DNA from: an uncultured Francisella sp.
GTDB lineage: Bacteria > Pseudomonadota > Gammaproteobacteria > Burkholderiales > Neisseriaceae
Length of the DNA stretch: 8,850 bases
Reading direction: 5' to 3'
Assembly (NCBI GenBank): GCA_905373555.1
Contig: CAJPTP010000030.1
Location: 1-8,850, forward strand
Part shown: one piece after another, positions 1 through 5,411 of the stretch
How the letters are laid out: the number at the start of each line of letters is the position of its first letter
Numbering within the stretch: the stretch's first letter is position 1
Notes under the pieces: model-generated
The model's database searches: none
Told to the model about the DNA's origin: nothing
Seen by the model: only the letters and a program-made list of their open reading frames with translations
Position numbers and translations under genes: made by a program

Positions 1-47
1 CCTGCGCCCGGCGCGCATTGCCCTTCGAGCGCCGCAATCCGTCGGAT

Positions 48-64
48 CGGGCGTCCGCCCGTTT
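48..64 (+). terminator. Weak terminator-like hairpin at the window start
   Basis: CGGGCG (48-53) and CGCCCG (56-61) form a perfect inverted repeat with a two-base centre, followed by only three T. It may end transcription from a gene left of the window, before the promoter of the J-like cluster. The tail is short, so this could equally be chance in GC-rich DNA. Confidence 0.22.
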
Positions 65-77
65 AACCGAGGCGCCT

Positions 78-83
78 TATAAT
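78..83 (+). promoter_or_regulatory. Candidate -10 box of the J-like gene cluster
   Basis: A perfect TATAAT sits in an otherwise GC-rich stretch, 70 bases before the first gene of the cluster. No good -35 hexamer lies 16-18 bases upstream (the 17-bp position reads CCGCCC) and there is no extended -10 TG. If used, it probably needs an activator. Transcription would start near position 90, giving a leader of about 60 nt. Confidence 0.4.
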
Positions 84-153
84 TGGCGGTCTATGCCTTA
101 CTATCAATTCGATGGCGCCTTGTCGGCCTTGGGGCCGGAGAGGGGAGCTGGCC

Positions 154-678
154 GTGGTCGATATCTACAAGTCTTTGGGCATTTCGCCGTTCTCGTCGGA
201 GGCGGAAATCGAGAAGGCGATTCAGCTGAACAATTTGGCCAACGAGATCAATCTCAACGACGCCCAAAACGCGCGGGCCTTCTTGCTCGATCCCGAAAAG
301 CGGCGGGCCTACGACAAGCAGCTGACCGCGAGCTACAAGGACGTCAAGTTCAAAAAATACGACATCCGCTACTCCCCCAAGTTCTTGCAAGACCGCATCG
401 CGGAGGATTTGGAAAAGGCGGCCGAGGATGACCCGCTGCGCCGGCTGGTCGAGCGGGCATCCTTGGTCGATCCGTCCGTCAAAATCCAGGAGTCCGTGCG
501 CGCGGGGGCGCTGAAGGCCGAGCGCAGCCGGGCCGCCGTGGCCGACGCCATCCGAGCGCTGGCGGCGCTTGCCGTGGGCATGGGGCTGATTTACGGCGCC
601 GCCTACTTTGCCTTGGACACGGACAAAGGGCCGCAGCAAAATCGCACGATTCAGTCGATCGACCAACGTTGGCGGTGA
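154..678 (+). CDS. J-like, HPD-less single-pass membrane protein 1 (short type)
   Basis: Encodes 174 aa. The GTG start at 154 is chosen because AGGGGAG (141-147) lies six bases upstream and because residues then align without gaps with the start of the fourth gene of this cluster. Residues 1-57 look like a degenerate J-domain: Tyr5 and Leu8 in helix I, and a helix III with L44, L45, D46, R50, Y53 and D54 (L-L-D-P-E-K-R-R-A-Y-D). The loop before helix III lacks HPD, so Hsp70 stimulation is not expected. The motif I-R-Y-S-x-K-x-L at 71-78 is shared with gene 4. One membrane helix spans about 133-154, preceded by basic residues, which suggests a cytoplasmic N-terminus and a short ~20-residue outer tail. 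The next gene starts 4 nt after the stop. The function is unknown; scaffolding or partner recruitment at the membrane is inference. Confidence 0.85.
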   Translation: MVDIYKSLGISPFSSEAEIEKAIQLNNLANEINLNDAQNARAFLLDPEKRRAYDKQLTASYKDVKFKKYDIRYSPKFLQDRIAEDLEKAAEDDPLRRLVERASLVDPSVKIQESVRAGALKAERSRAAVADAIRALAALAVGMGLIYGAAYFALDTDKGPQQNRTIQSIDQRWR

Positions 679-682
679 GCGC

Positions 683-2038
683 ATGATCAACTACTATTAC
701 CTGCTCAAGCTGGGCGTCGGCACCGGCACCAAAGAGCAAATCGAAGAGGCCATCGCCAAGGCCCGCGAAGAGGGCGAGATCGACGAGACCGCTTTGAGCG
801 ACGCCGAAACCTACCTGCTCGACGAGGGCATGCGCTCGGCGTACAACGACATGGTGAAGTTCCACCTGATCTTCTACCGAAAAAAAGGCAAGAAGGTCGA
901 GGTGCCCGAACAGCAGGAAGCTCTCGACGACGATGACATCCGCATCGCCGCGGACGAGGAGACGTGGCAAAGGTGGAACGAAACGGGGCCGACGTTTTGG
1001 CAGCGCTTCCGGTTCACCGTCTTGGCCGCCGCCGTTTTGGTTTTGGCCGCCCTTTACGCCTCCTATTACGTCGTTTCGAGCAACAAGGTCGACGACAGCT
1101 TGAGCCCCAACGCCATGGCGATGCCCCAGGAGCCCGTCGCGGTCGGGCAGAACCCCGCCGTTTCGCCCATGTTCGCGCCCGACGCCTACGTCGCCCAGCG
1201 CATCAAGCCCGGGGAAATCAAAGACGTGGAGAATCGGGTGCTCGACGCTTTGGGCGGGAGCTTCGAGTACGACGTCAAATCGGGCTCGGATCGCGGGCCG
1301 CACAAGGCGCTGGTCAGAGCGATGCTCTCGACGCCGCGCGGCAGCCGCAACAATTATTACGTTTTGGGCTCTTTGGTGGCGGGGTATCCCGCCAACACCA
1401 AATCCAACCGCGTTTTCGTGATTGAGGTCGCGGGCTACGGCAACGAAGAGGCGCGATTGCTTTCCGGCTTCACGTTTCCCTCGAGCATGAACCAAGAGCG
1501 GCTGGATTTGTTCAAGCTCATGCGCGTGGGGGATCGCATGGGGATGTTCGGGCCGATGTCGCGCGTCTTTGGCCGCGACGGCAAGGACAATTACTTCATG
1601 TCCAGCTACTTTTTGATGTTCTACGCGTCGTCATCCGGCCGGCATCGCGCCGCCCTGATCCCGCGCCGCGCGGCGTCGGTGTCCAAGGTCGCCTTGATTT
1701 CCGACCCCGAGGCCAAAGCCTGCGCCCAGCGCTTCATGGAGACGGGGGACATCGATTTGCCCCATTGCGAGTCGAAGTATTATTCCTACGCCCTGATCGA
1801 CTACTCGGGCATGCAGGATGAAAACCGGGTCGTGTCCTCGCCCGCCGAGTTCGTCATCTTGGAAGGGCGCGATGCGCCGCAGGGGCCATCCATCGCGGGC
1901 AGAAAATTTCGCTATCGCTACGCCTACGACCGCGTCGCGCCCATTCAAGGCAATGAGCCCGTGATCGTCAAGGCGGCCCAGGCGCTGGCCCCCGACCCCG
2001 ATTCCAAAAAGGCCGTGCCGCGTTACGGCATACTTTGA
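683..2038 (+). CDS. J-like, HPD-less membrane protein 2 with large periplasmic domain
   Basis: Encodes 451 aa from ATG 683. That start aligns Tyr5 and Leu8 with the other three cluster proteins; an in-frame ATG at 608 would lie inside gene 1. The Shine-Dalgarno is weak (GGTGAG, 674-679), so translation may be coupled to gene 1, which ends 4 nt earlier. Residues 1-60 are J-like, with helix III Y-L-L-D-x-x-x-R-x-x-Y-N at 44-55 and no HPD. A very acidic stretch (79-93) precedes a membrane helix at about 111-132. Residues 133-451 are predicted periplasmic, rich in aromatic and beta-type segments, with exactly two Cys (347 and 362). This region resembles the C-terminal part of gene 3: V-A-L-x-S-D near 336-341, C-E at 362-363, and R-Y-G near the C-terminus. 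No known catalytic motif is visible. Membrane orientation is inferred from one helix and flanking charge. Confidence 0.88.
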   Translation: MINYYYLLKLGVGTGTKEQIEEAIAKAREEGEIDETALSDAETYLLDEGMRSAYNDMVKFHLIFYRKKGKKVEVPEQQEALDDDDIRIAADEETWQRWNETGPTFWQRFRFTVLAAAVLVLAALYASYYVVSSNKVDDSLSPNAMAMPQEPVAVGQNPAVSPMFAPDAYVAQRIKPGEIKDVENRVLDALGGSFEYDVKSGSDRGPHKALVRAMLSTPRGSRNNYYVLGSLVAGYPANTKSNRVFVIEVAGYGNEEARLLSGFTFPSSMNQERLDLFKLMRVGDRMGMFGPMSRVFGRDGKDNYFMSSYFLMFYASSSGRHRAALIPRRAASVSKVALISDPEAKACAQRFMETGDIDLPHCESKYYSYALIDYSGMQDENRVVSSPAEFVILEGRDAPQGPSIAGRKFRYRYAYDRVAPIQGNEPVIVKAAQALAPDPDSKKAVPRYGIL

Positions 2039-2042
2039 CAGG

Positions 2043-2060
2043 CGGCGCGCGTCCGCGCCG
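2043..2060 (+). other. Hairpin in the gap between J-like genes 2 and 3
   Basis: CGGCGCG (2043-2049) and CGCGCCG (2054-2060) form a 7-bp perfect stem with a CGTC loop. It occupies most of the 31-nt gap and ends 9 bases before the start of gene 3, which has no clear Shine-Dalgarno. It has no T tail, so a role in mRNA processing, stability or translation control is likelier than termination. Confidence 0.5.
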
Positions 2061-2069
2061 ACCGAGCCC

Positions 2070-3605
2070 ATGAAAAACTATTACCGGTTGCTCCAAGTCG
2101 ATCCCGGAATCGACGCCGCGTCGCTAAGCAAGCGAGTCGTGCAAGCCAAGCTGCTTGGCGCGCTCGACGCCGCGACGCTGCAGGAAATCGAGCGCTGCCT
2201 TTTGCCGCCCCAAAACAGGGAGGCGTACGACGCTTTGCTGCGCTTGGCCATGCAGGCCGAGGAAAAGCCCGCCGTCGACGTCGCGGTCGGCCCGCAGTCC
2301 GACGACGAGGTGACGTTCGTCGCCCACACCCTGCCCGAGAGCCTTCGCCCGCCGGAAGAGACTTGGTACCGCAAGGGAATGTTTTCCGTGGCGTCCTTCG
2401 TGCTGGTTTTGTTCATGACGGGGATCGTCGCCTCGGCGTCGCAACGGTCCGGCCGCTCCGACGCTTCGGCCGCCTTGCCCGTGACGGGCGTTTATCCCCC
2501 GGGTGGGGAGGCGTCCCAAGATCGCGCGGCGCCGGGTCAAGACAATCCGGGCGAGGCGGAATCCGGGGCCGCCGAGTCGGGGGGCGCGACCGCCGCCTCG
2601 GCGCCGCCCGCGGACCCCGCGGTGGAGGATTTCATCGACAACCGGACGCTGCCGTCGGTCTTGCAATCGGATTTGGGCTCGCGGCGCGACGTATTGGCGC
2701 AGATCGCGCAAGCCCTGCGCGACGCGACGGGCGACGATTTTCAATATTCTTACTTGGGCAAAAAGGTCGGGCTCACGGCGCAAAAGGTCGTGCGCTCGGC
2801 CGACGGCTACGACGTGTACGGCTTGATGACCCCGGAAGGCGCCCAAGGCGGCGGATCCGGCGCCTTCTCGTCGCCGGATTACGCGTCCAAGTGGATTTAC
2901 GTGGCGACGCTGCGGCCAACGGGCTCGGGCTCGGGCTTGGAGGCGAAGGATTTGGCGCCGTTCACCTTGGGCGCCCGGATTCGGGCGGGCTCCTTGGCCG
3001 CGTCGCCGAAGCTGGATCTTCCCGGGGGCGAATCCTTGGTCGCCTTCCCCTTGGCGCCCGCCCTGCCTTTGGCCTTGAACGGGGCGCAGTACCTCATGCA
3101 GTACCGGTCCGTCGCGGTGCGCTCCCCGACGCGCCGCGAGCTTGTCGCGATCCCCTCGACCGTCGTCGCGGCCCTGTCGGCCGACGTGGAGCCCGCCGAG
3201 GTCGAGGCGTGCCGAGCCGAGCTCACCGCCTTCGATTACGTCGCGGTCGGCGGCCGCTACGACAGCGCGATTCCGCCGGGGACTTTGGGGGCGAACTGCG
3301 AGCGCATGGCCCGCTCGTCGATCGCGGTGGCGTTTCAAGGCGCCCAGCCCAACAGTGTGGGGGAGCCCGCCTTGGTTCTGCGCGGCGCCGCCGAAACCAA
3401 CGGGCGGACGGCCCAGGCGAATCTCAGCATCGCGCTGCGCGGCTCGACGGGCGTGAACGAATCGCCCCCGCCCGCCCCCGAGGCCAAGGCGGGCAAGGAG
3501 CTGTTTGACTACGCCTTCCGCCTCAACCCCAAGGGAACGGAGCATCCGAGGGGCGCCTTGGCGCGCTACGGCGTGTACGAGACAACCGTCAATGGCGGAA
3601 GGTGA
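2070..3605 (+). CDS. J-like, HPD-less membrane protein 3 with large periplasmic domain
   Basis: Encodes 511 aa from ATG 2070. The start gives M-K-N-Y-Y, matching the start pattern of genes 2 and 4, though no strong Shine-Dalgarno precedes it. Residues 1-58 are J-like, with Y5, L8, and helix III L-L-P-P-Q-N-R-E-A-Y-D (44-54) aligning position for position with genes 1 and 4. HPD is absent. A membrane helix lies at about 104-122. Residues 125-185 form a low-complexity Ala/Gly/Ser/Pro/Glu linker, which probably spaces the outer domain from the membrane. Residues 186-511 are a folded-looking domain with Cys381 and Cys410, homologous to gene 2's outer domain. Shared marks are F-x-Y near residue 224, an A-L-S-A-D-V-E-P stretch before the first Cys, C-E at 410-411, and R-Y-G near the C-terminus. 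No enzyme motif is seen. Gene 3 most likely acts in the same complex as gene 2. Confidence 0.87.
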   Translation: MKNYYRLLQVDPGIDAASLSKRVVQAKLLGALDAATLQEIERCLLPPQNREAYDALLRLAMQAEEKPAVDVAVGPQSDDEVTFVAHTLPESLRPPEETWYRKGMFSVASFVLVLFMTGIVASASQRSGRSDASAALPVTGVYPPGGEASQDRAAPGQDNPGEAESGAAESGGATAASAPPADPAVEDFIDNRTLPSVLQSDLGSRRDVLAQIAQALRDATGDDFQYSYLGKKVGLTAQKVVRSADGYDVYGLMTPEGAQGGGSGAFSSPDYASKWIYVATLRPTGSGSGLEAKDLAPFTLGARIRAGSLAASPKLDLPGGESLVAFPLAPALPLALNGAQYLMQYRSVAVRSPTRRELVAIPSTVVAALSADVEPAEVEACRAELTAFDYVAVGGRYDSAIPPGTLGANCERMARSSIAVAFQGAQPNSVGEPALVLRGAAETNGRTAQANLSIALRGSTGVNESPPPAPEAKAGKELFDYAFRLNPKGTEHPRGALARYGVYETTVNGGR

Positions 3606-3612
3606 TTCGGCC

Positions 3613-3637
3613 CGCTTCCGGGCGGCGCCGGGAAGCG
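3613..3637 (+). other. Hairpin in the gap between J-like genes 3 and 4
   Basis: CGCTTCC (3613-3619) pairs perfectly with GGAAGCG (3631-3637) around an 11-nt GC-rich loop. No T tail follows. Instead comes a purine-rich run with AGGGGGG (3642-3648) and AAAAGGG (3649-3655), which supplies the ribosome site of gene 4. The hairpin may set relative expression within the operon. Confidence 0.45.
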
Positions 3638-3659
3638 CGCGAGGGGGGAAAAGGGCCCG

Positions 3660-4127
3660 ATGAAAAATTTGTACCAAACCTTGGGCGTCAGCCCCTTTGC
3701 CTCGGATGAGGAAATCCGCGTCGCGATCGAGATCGCCCAAGAATCGGGCAAGCTGGGCCTCAACGATTTGCAGGCGATTCAAGGCAACCTGCGCGACCAG
3801 AGGACCCGGCGCGAATACGATTGCCGTTTGGTCGAGGATTTGGGGCGGATGGGCTTTCAGCCCTTCGAGATCAAATACTCATCCAAAACCCTGCGCCGCC
3901 ACCTGGAGAGCCGCGCCCGCCAAAGCGTCGCCGACCAAGCCGTGGACAAGCTGCTAAGCGAGGCGCAGAACATGGATTTGGGCGCCGTGATGGAGCGGGA
4001 CTTGAAGCGCGCCGCCGAGGAAAACAAACGCCGGCGCGACAAGATCGTGGATTTCGCGGGCGCCGCGCTGGTGTTTTTCGTGGGGCTTTTTCTCTGCATG
4101 GTGATGTATTACAGGCTCAAAGGATGA
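3660..4127 (+). CDS. J-like, HPD-less single-pass membrane protein 4 (short type)
   Basis: Encodes 155 aa from ATG 3660, behind a purine-rich ribosome site (3642-3655). It is a clear paralogue of gene 1, aligning without gaps over about 80 residues: x-L-G-x-S-P-F at 7-13, L-N-D at 34-36, L44, D46, R50, Y53, D54, L57, and I-K-Y-S-S-K-T-L at 71-78. The J-like module lacks HPD. A charged helical segment (about 75-128, rich in Arg, Lys and Glu, possibly coiled-coil) leads into a membrane helix at about 129-151. The K-R-R-R-D-K cluster just before the helix places the N-terminus in the cytoplasm. Only four residues follow the helix, so nearly all of the protein is cytoplasmic. It closes the four-gene unit, and a strong hairpin follows 4 bases after the stop. 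The function is unknown. Confidence 0.85.
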   Translation: MKNLYQTLGVSPFASDEEIRVAIEIAQESGKLGLNDLQAIQGNLRDQRTRREYDCRLVEDLGRMGFQPFEIKYSSKTLRRHLESRARQSVADQAVDKLLSEAQNMDLGAVMERDLKRAAEENKRRRDKIVDFAGAALVFFVGLFLCMVMYYRLKG

Positions 4128-4130
4128 TGA

Positions 4131-4160
4131 GGGCGCCGCGCCGCGCTGCGGCGCCCATTT
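4131..4160 (+). terminator. Hairpin ending the J-like gene cluster
   Basis: GGGCGCCGC (4131-4139) and GCGGCGCCC (4148-4156) form a perfect 9-bp stem with an 8-nt loop, starting 3 bases after the stop of gene 4, and followed by ATTT. The stem is strong but the T tail is poor. It may terminate transcription or protect the mRNA 3' end. A second short stem (CGCGCC 4161-4166 with GGCGCG 4176-4181) follows directly. Confidence 0.45.
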
Positions 4161-4266
4161 CGCGCCGGGCGCCGGGGCGCGGGAAAATGCGCCAAGCGCG
4201 CGTCGGCGCGGCGAGACGTTGAGCCTGAGGTTTTGAATGGGGCGGGGCGCGGCTCGGCGCGGGTCG

Positions 4267-4312
4267 CGGCCAAAGCCGCTTGGCCGAAACGGTCGGCGCG
4301 GCCGCCTTTTTT
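4267..4312 (+). terminator. Two hairpins with a T6 tail upstream of tatA
   Basis: CGGCCAA (4267-4273) pairs with TTGGCCG (4280-4286). A shorter GGCG/CGCC stem (4295-4298 with 4303-4306) is followed by six T (4307-4312). This looks like a weak intrinsic terminator, and suggests that tatA is transcribed separately from the J-like genes. The second stem has only 4 bp, so confidence is low. Confidence 0.28.
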
Positions 4313-4335
4313 GTTGCTTTGCGGCATTCGGGCCC

Positions 4336-4356
4336 GCCCGGCCGTCGCGGCCGGGC
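4336..4356 (+). promoter_or_regulatory. tatA: Strong hairpin just before the tatA ribosome site
   Basis: GCCCGGCCG (4336-4344) and CGGCCGGGC (4348-4356) are a perfect 9-bp inverted repeat around TCG. It ends 9 bases before the GGGGAG ribosome site (4366-4371) of tatA. It could be an operator, or a leader structure affecting ribosome access. Confidence 0.4.
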
Positions 4357-4378
4357 CGACCCATCGGGGAGCGTGGAC

Positions 4379-4636
4379 GTGGGATTCGGTTCGATTTGGC
4401 ATTGGCTGGTCGTTTTGTTGATCGTGGTCGTGGTTTTCGGAACGGGCAAGCTGCGCCACGCGGGCCGCGACTTGGGCGGCGCGATTCGCGAGTTCAAGGA
4501 GGGTTTGCAGGGCGATGAGCCCCAAAAGGCGGACGGCGCCAAAGACGCGGCAGGATCGGCCGCGGGCTCGGGCTCGGGCGCGGCCGCCCGAACCTCGGCG
4601 AGCCCCGCCGAAGACGGCGCTGAAAAAGACGCCTAG
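4379..4636 (+). CDS. tatA: Sec-independent (twin-arginine) protein translocase subunit TatA
   Basis: Encodes 85 aa. GTG 4379 is chosen because GGGGAG (4366-4371) lies seven bases upstream and because it yields the canonical short N-terminus of TatA. A second in-frame GTG at 4373 is too close to that site. Residues 2-20 form the membrane helix, with I-W-H-W at 6-9 and the polar His8 where E. coli TatA has a Gln. The F-G hinge follows, then an amphipathic helix (K-L-R-H-A-G-R-D-L-G-G-A-I-R-E-F-K at about 24-40) and a disordered Ala/Ser/Gly/Glu tail. TatA oligomerises with TatBC to move folded twin-arginine proteins across the inner membrane. The hinge reads F-G-T-G-K-L, whereas most TatA proteins have F-G-x-K-K-L. 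No tatB or tatC follows, so the rest of the translocase must be encoded elsewhere. F-G-T and the lack of a TatB start argue against TatB. Confidence 0.93.
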   Translation: MGFGSIWHWLVVLLIVVVVFGTGKLRHAGRDLGGAIREFKEGLQGDEPQKADGAKDAAGSAAGSGSGAAARTSASPAEDGAEKDA

Positions 4637-4685
4637 GGCTCCATTGAGGGCGCCGATCAAACAAGGCCGAAAAGGTCGCGCCGCC

Positions 4686-4710
4686 GCCCAAAGGGCTTTG
4701 GGCATTGATT
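4686..4710 (+). terminator. Hairpin after tatA, possible terminator
   Basis: GCCCAAA (4686-4692) and TTTGGGC (4697-4703) form a perfect 7-bp stem with a GGGC loop, followed by ATTGATT. It lies 50 bases after the tatA stop. The tail is AT-rich but not a T run, so termination is plausible rather than certain. Confidence 0.35.
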
Positions 4711-4733
4711 ATCGGGCCGTGTGTTAAAATAAT
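4705..4733 (+). promoter_or_regulatory. Candidate promoter in an AT-rich island
   Basis: TTGATT (4705-4710, 4/6 to the -35 consensus) and AATAAT (4728-4733, 5/6 to the -10 consensus) are separated by 17 bases. They lie within the most AT-rich stretch of the region (to 4737). Transcription would run rightward through the tandem repeat and the A-poor region to phaC about 0.8 kb away. The -35 abuts the tatA hairpin. Confidence 0.33.
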
Positions 4734-4801
4734 AAACAGTCGCCGGAGCTTGGAATGCGGCCTTGGGCGCGGGTCGGGGCGGGCGTTTATCGGAATTTTC
4801 A

Positions 4802-4841
4802 TTTATCCCCGTTAAGGTTGGTTTATCCCCGCTAAGGTTGG
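4802..4841. repeat. Two tandem copies of a 20-bp repeat
   Basis: The units 4802-4821 and 4822-4841 match at 19 of 20 positions (TTTATCCCCG then T or C then TAAGGTTGG). A partial TTTATC occurs at 4786-4791. The period is close to two helix turns, so bound proteins would sit on the same face. TTATCCCCG matches 7 of 9 bases of the DnaA box TTATCCACA. It could be an operator for phaC or for an unknown transcript. Confidence 0.8.
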
Positions 4842-4868
4842 CAGACGCGCCGGCGCCCGGCAGGCGCA

Positions 4869-5028
4869 GCCCGGTTGCTTCAAAGGGCGCCACGCGGCTC
4901 CGGCCGGGCTTTCGGTTCTTGCCCCGTTTTTGCCGGGGCGCGGGGGCCTTTGTTTTTCCCCGGTTCGCCTTGGGCTTTCCTTTTTTGGTTTGTTGGATTG
5001 CAGGTTGCTTCGGCGCCCGGTTGCTTCA
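4869..5028. repeat. Dispersed repeat with GGTTGCTTC core
   Basis: GCCCGGTTGCTTCA occurs exactly at 4869-4882 and 5015-5028. The 9-base core GGTTGCTTC occurs a third time at 5003-5011. These copies lie only in the non-coding interval upstream of phaC. They may be protein-binding sites or remnants of local duplication. Confidence 0.5.
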
Positions 5029-5220
5029 GTTTGCTTGGGGATCGGCGGGCTTCGGCCCGGGCTTGGTTGGGCCGTCTTTCGGCTTTGGGGTTCGGCTCCG
5101 CGCGCAAGTCTGACGGTTTTGCGTTTTGCCGTTGGATTTCCGCAGCTTGATTTTGTTTTTGCTTTGCCGCGGTTTCGTTTTTTTTGCTCCGCTCGCTTCT
5201 TCGCTTTCTTGGGCCGAGCC
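4921..5220 (+). other. A-depleted, T-rich block upstream of phaC
   Basis: By hand count this 300-nt block has about 11 A and about 114 T on the + strand; 4921-4980 has no A at all. The rest is G and C. The asymmetry is far beyond that of neighbouring genes. It contains T runs of up to eight (5176-5183). The minus strand is purine-rich, which gives Lys/Arg-rich false frames. Confidence 0.75.
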
Positions 5221-5229
5221 CGCGCGCTT

Positions 5230-5239
5230 GTTTGCGCCG
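5230..5239 (+). repeat. GTTTGCGCCG motif, copy 1 (before phaC)
   Basis: First of three exact copies of this 10-mer around the pha genes (others at 7351-7360 and 8741-8750). It lies about 320 bases before the phaC start. Confidence 0.5.
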
Positions 5240-5303
5240 CATGCCGCCGCATCTTGGGGTCGGGCCGGAGCCTTGGGCTTTGGGGCGGGCGCCCAAGCCA
5301 TCC

Positions 5304-5334
5304 CATGCCGTTTGCGGTTTCATGCCGTTTGCGG
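5304..5334. repeat. Direct repeat CATGCCGTTTGCGG, two copies
   Basis: Exact 14-base copies lie at 5304-5317 and 5321-5334, separated by TTT, a 17-base period. A related TGCCGGTTTGCGG lies at 5427-5439. The inner 12-mer GCCGTTTGCGGC (5324-5335) recurs inverted at 7389-7400 between phaC and phaA. It is a candidate operator set for a PHA regulator, though no known site is matched. Confidence 0.65.
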
Positions 5335-5376
5335 CCTTGCGCCGCCCAATTGGGTTTCGTTTGCCGCCCGGATGAA

Positions 5377-5411
5377 GCCGGCGCGCCGGCCGCCCGCCGG
5401 CGCCGGATAAT
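5377..5411 (+). promoter_or_regulatory. Palindromes abutting a GATAAT -10-like box upstream of phaC
   Basis: GCCGGCGCGCCGGC (5377-5390) is a perfect 14-bp palindrome. CCGGCGCCGG (5397-5406) is a second, and its last base begins GATAAT (5406-5411, 5/6 to the -10 consensus). The -35 position falls inside the first palindrome and has no consensus. This could be a phaC promoter with an overlapping operator, leaving a leader of about 140 nt. Confidence 0.3.

Noticed and set aside
112..153. ATG 112 as the start of J-like gene 1
   Set aside because: GTG 154 has an excellent AGGGGAG site and aligns the protein start with its paralogues. The 14 extra residues are Pro/Arg-rich leader sequence.
608..682. 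ATG 608 as the start of J-like gene 2
   Set aside because: It would overlap gene 1 by 71 bases and add residues not found in the paralogues; ATG 683 restores the shared start pattern.
2124..3782. 552-aa minus-strand frame opposite J-like gene 3
   Set aside because: Shadow of a clearly supported + strand gene; Arg/Gly-rich with no domain signature.
4280..4378. Upstream extension of tatA
   Set aside because: The 33 extra residues lie over hairpins and precede the canonical TatA N-terminus, which must start right before the membrane helix.
4802..4841. Replication origin or iteron array
   Set aside because: Only two full units, DnaA-box match just 7 of 9, and no replication gene or AT-rich unwinding region of adequate size nearby.
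4812..5306. 164-aa Lys/Arg-rich minus-strand frame, possibly histone-like
   Set aside because: Basic residues follow from the purine-rich strand. There is no A-K-K-type repeat, no Shine-Dalgarno before the ATG, and neighbouring frames are equally open.
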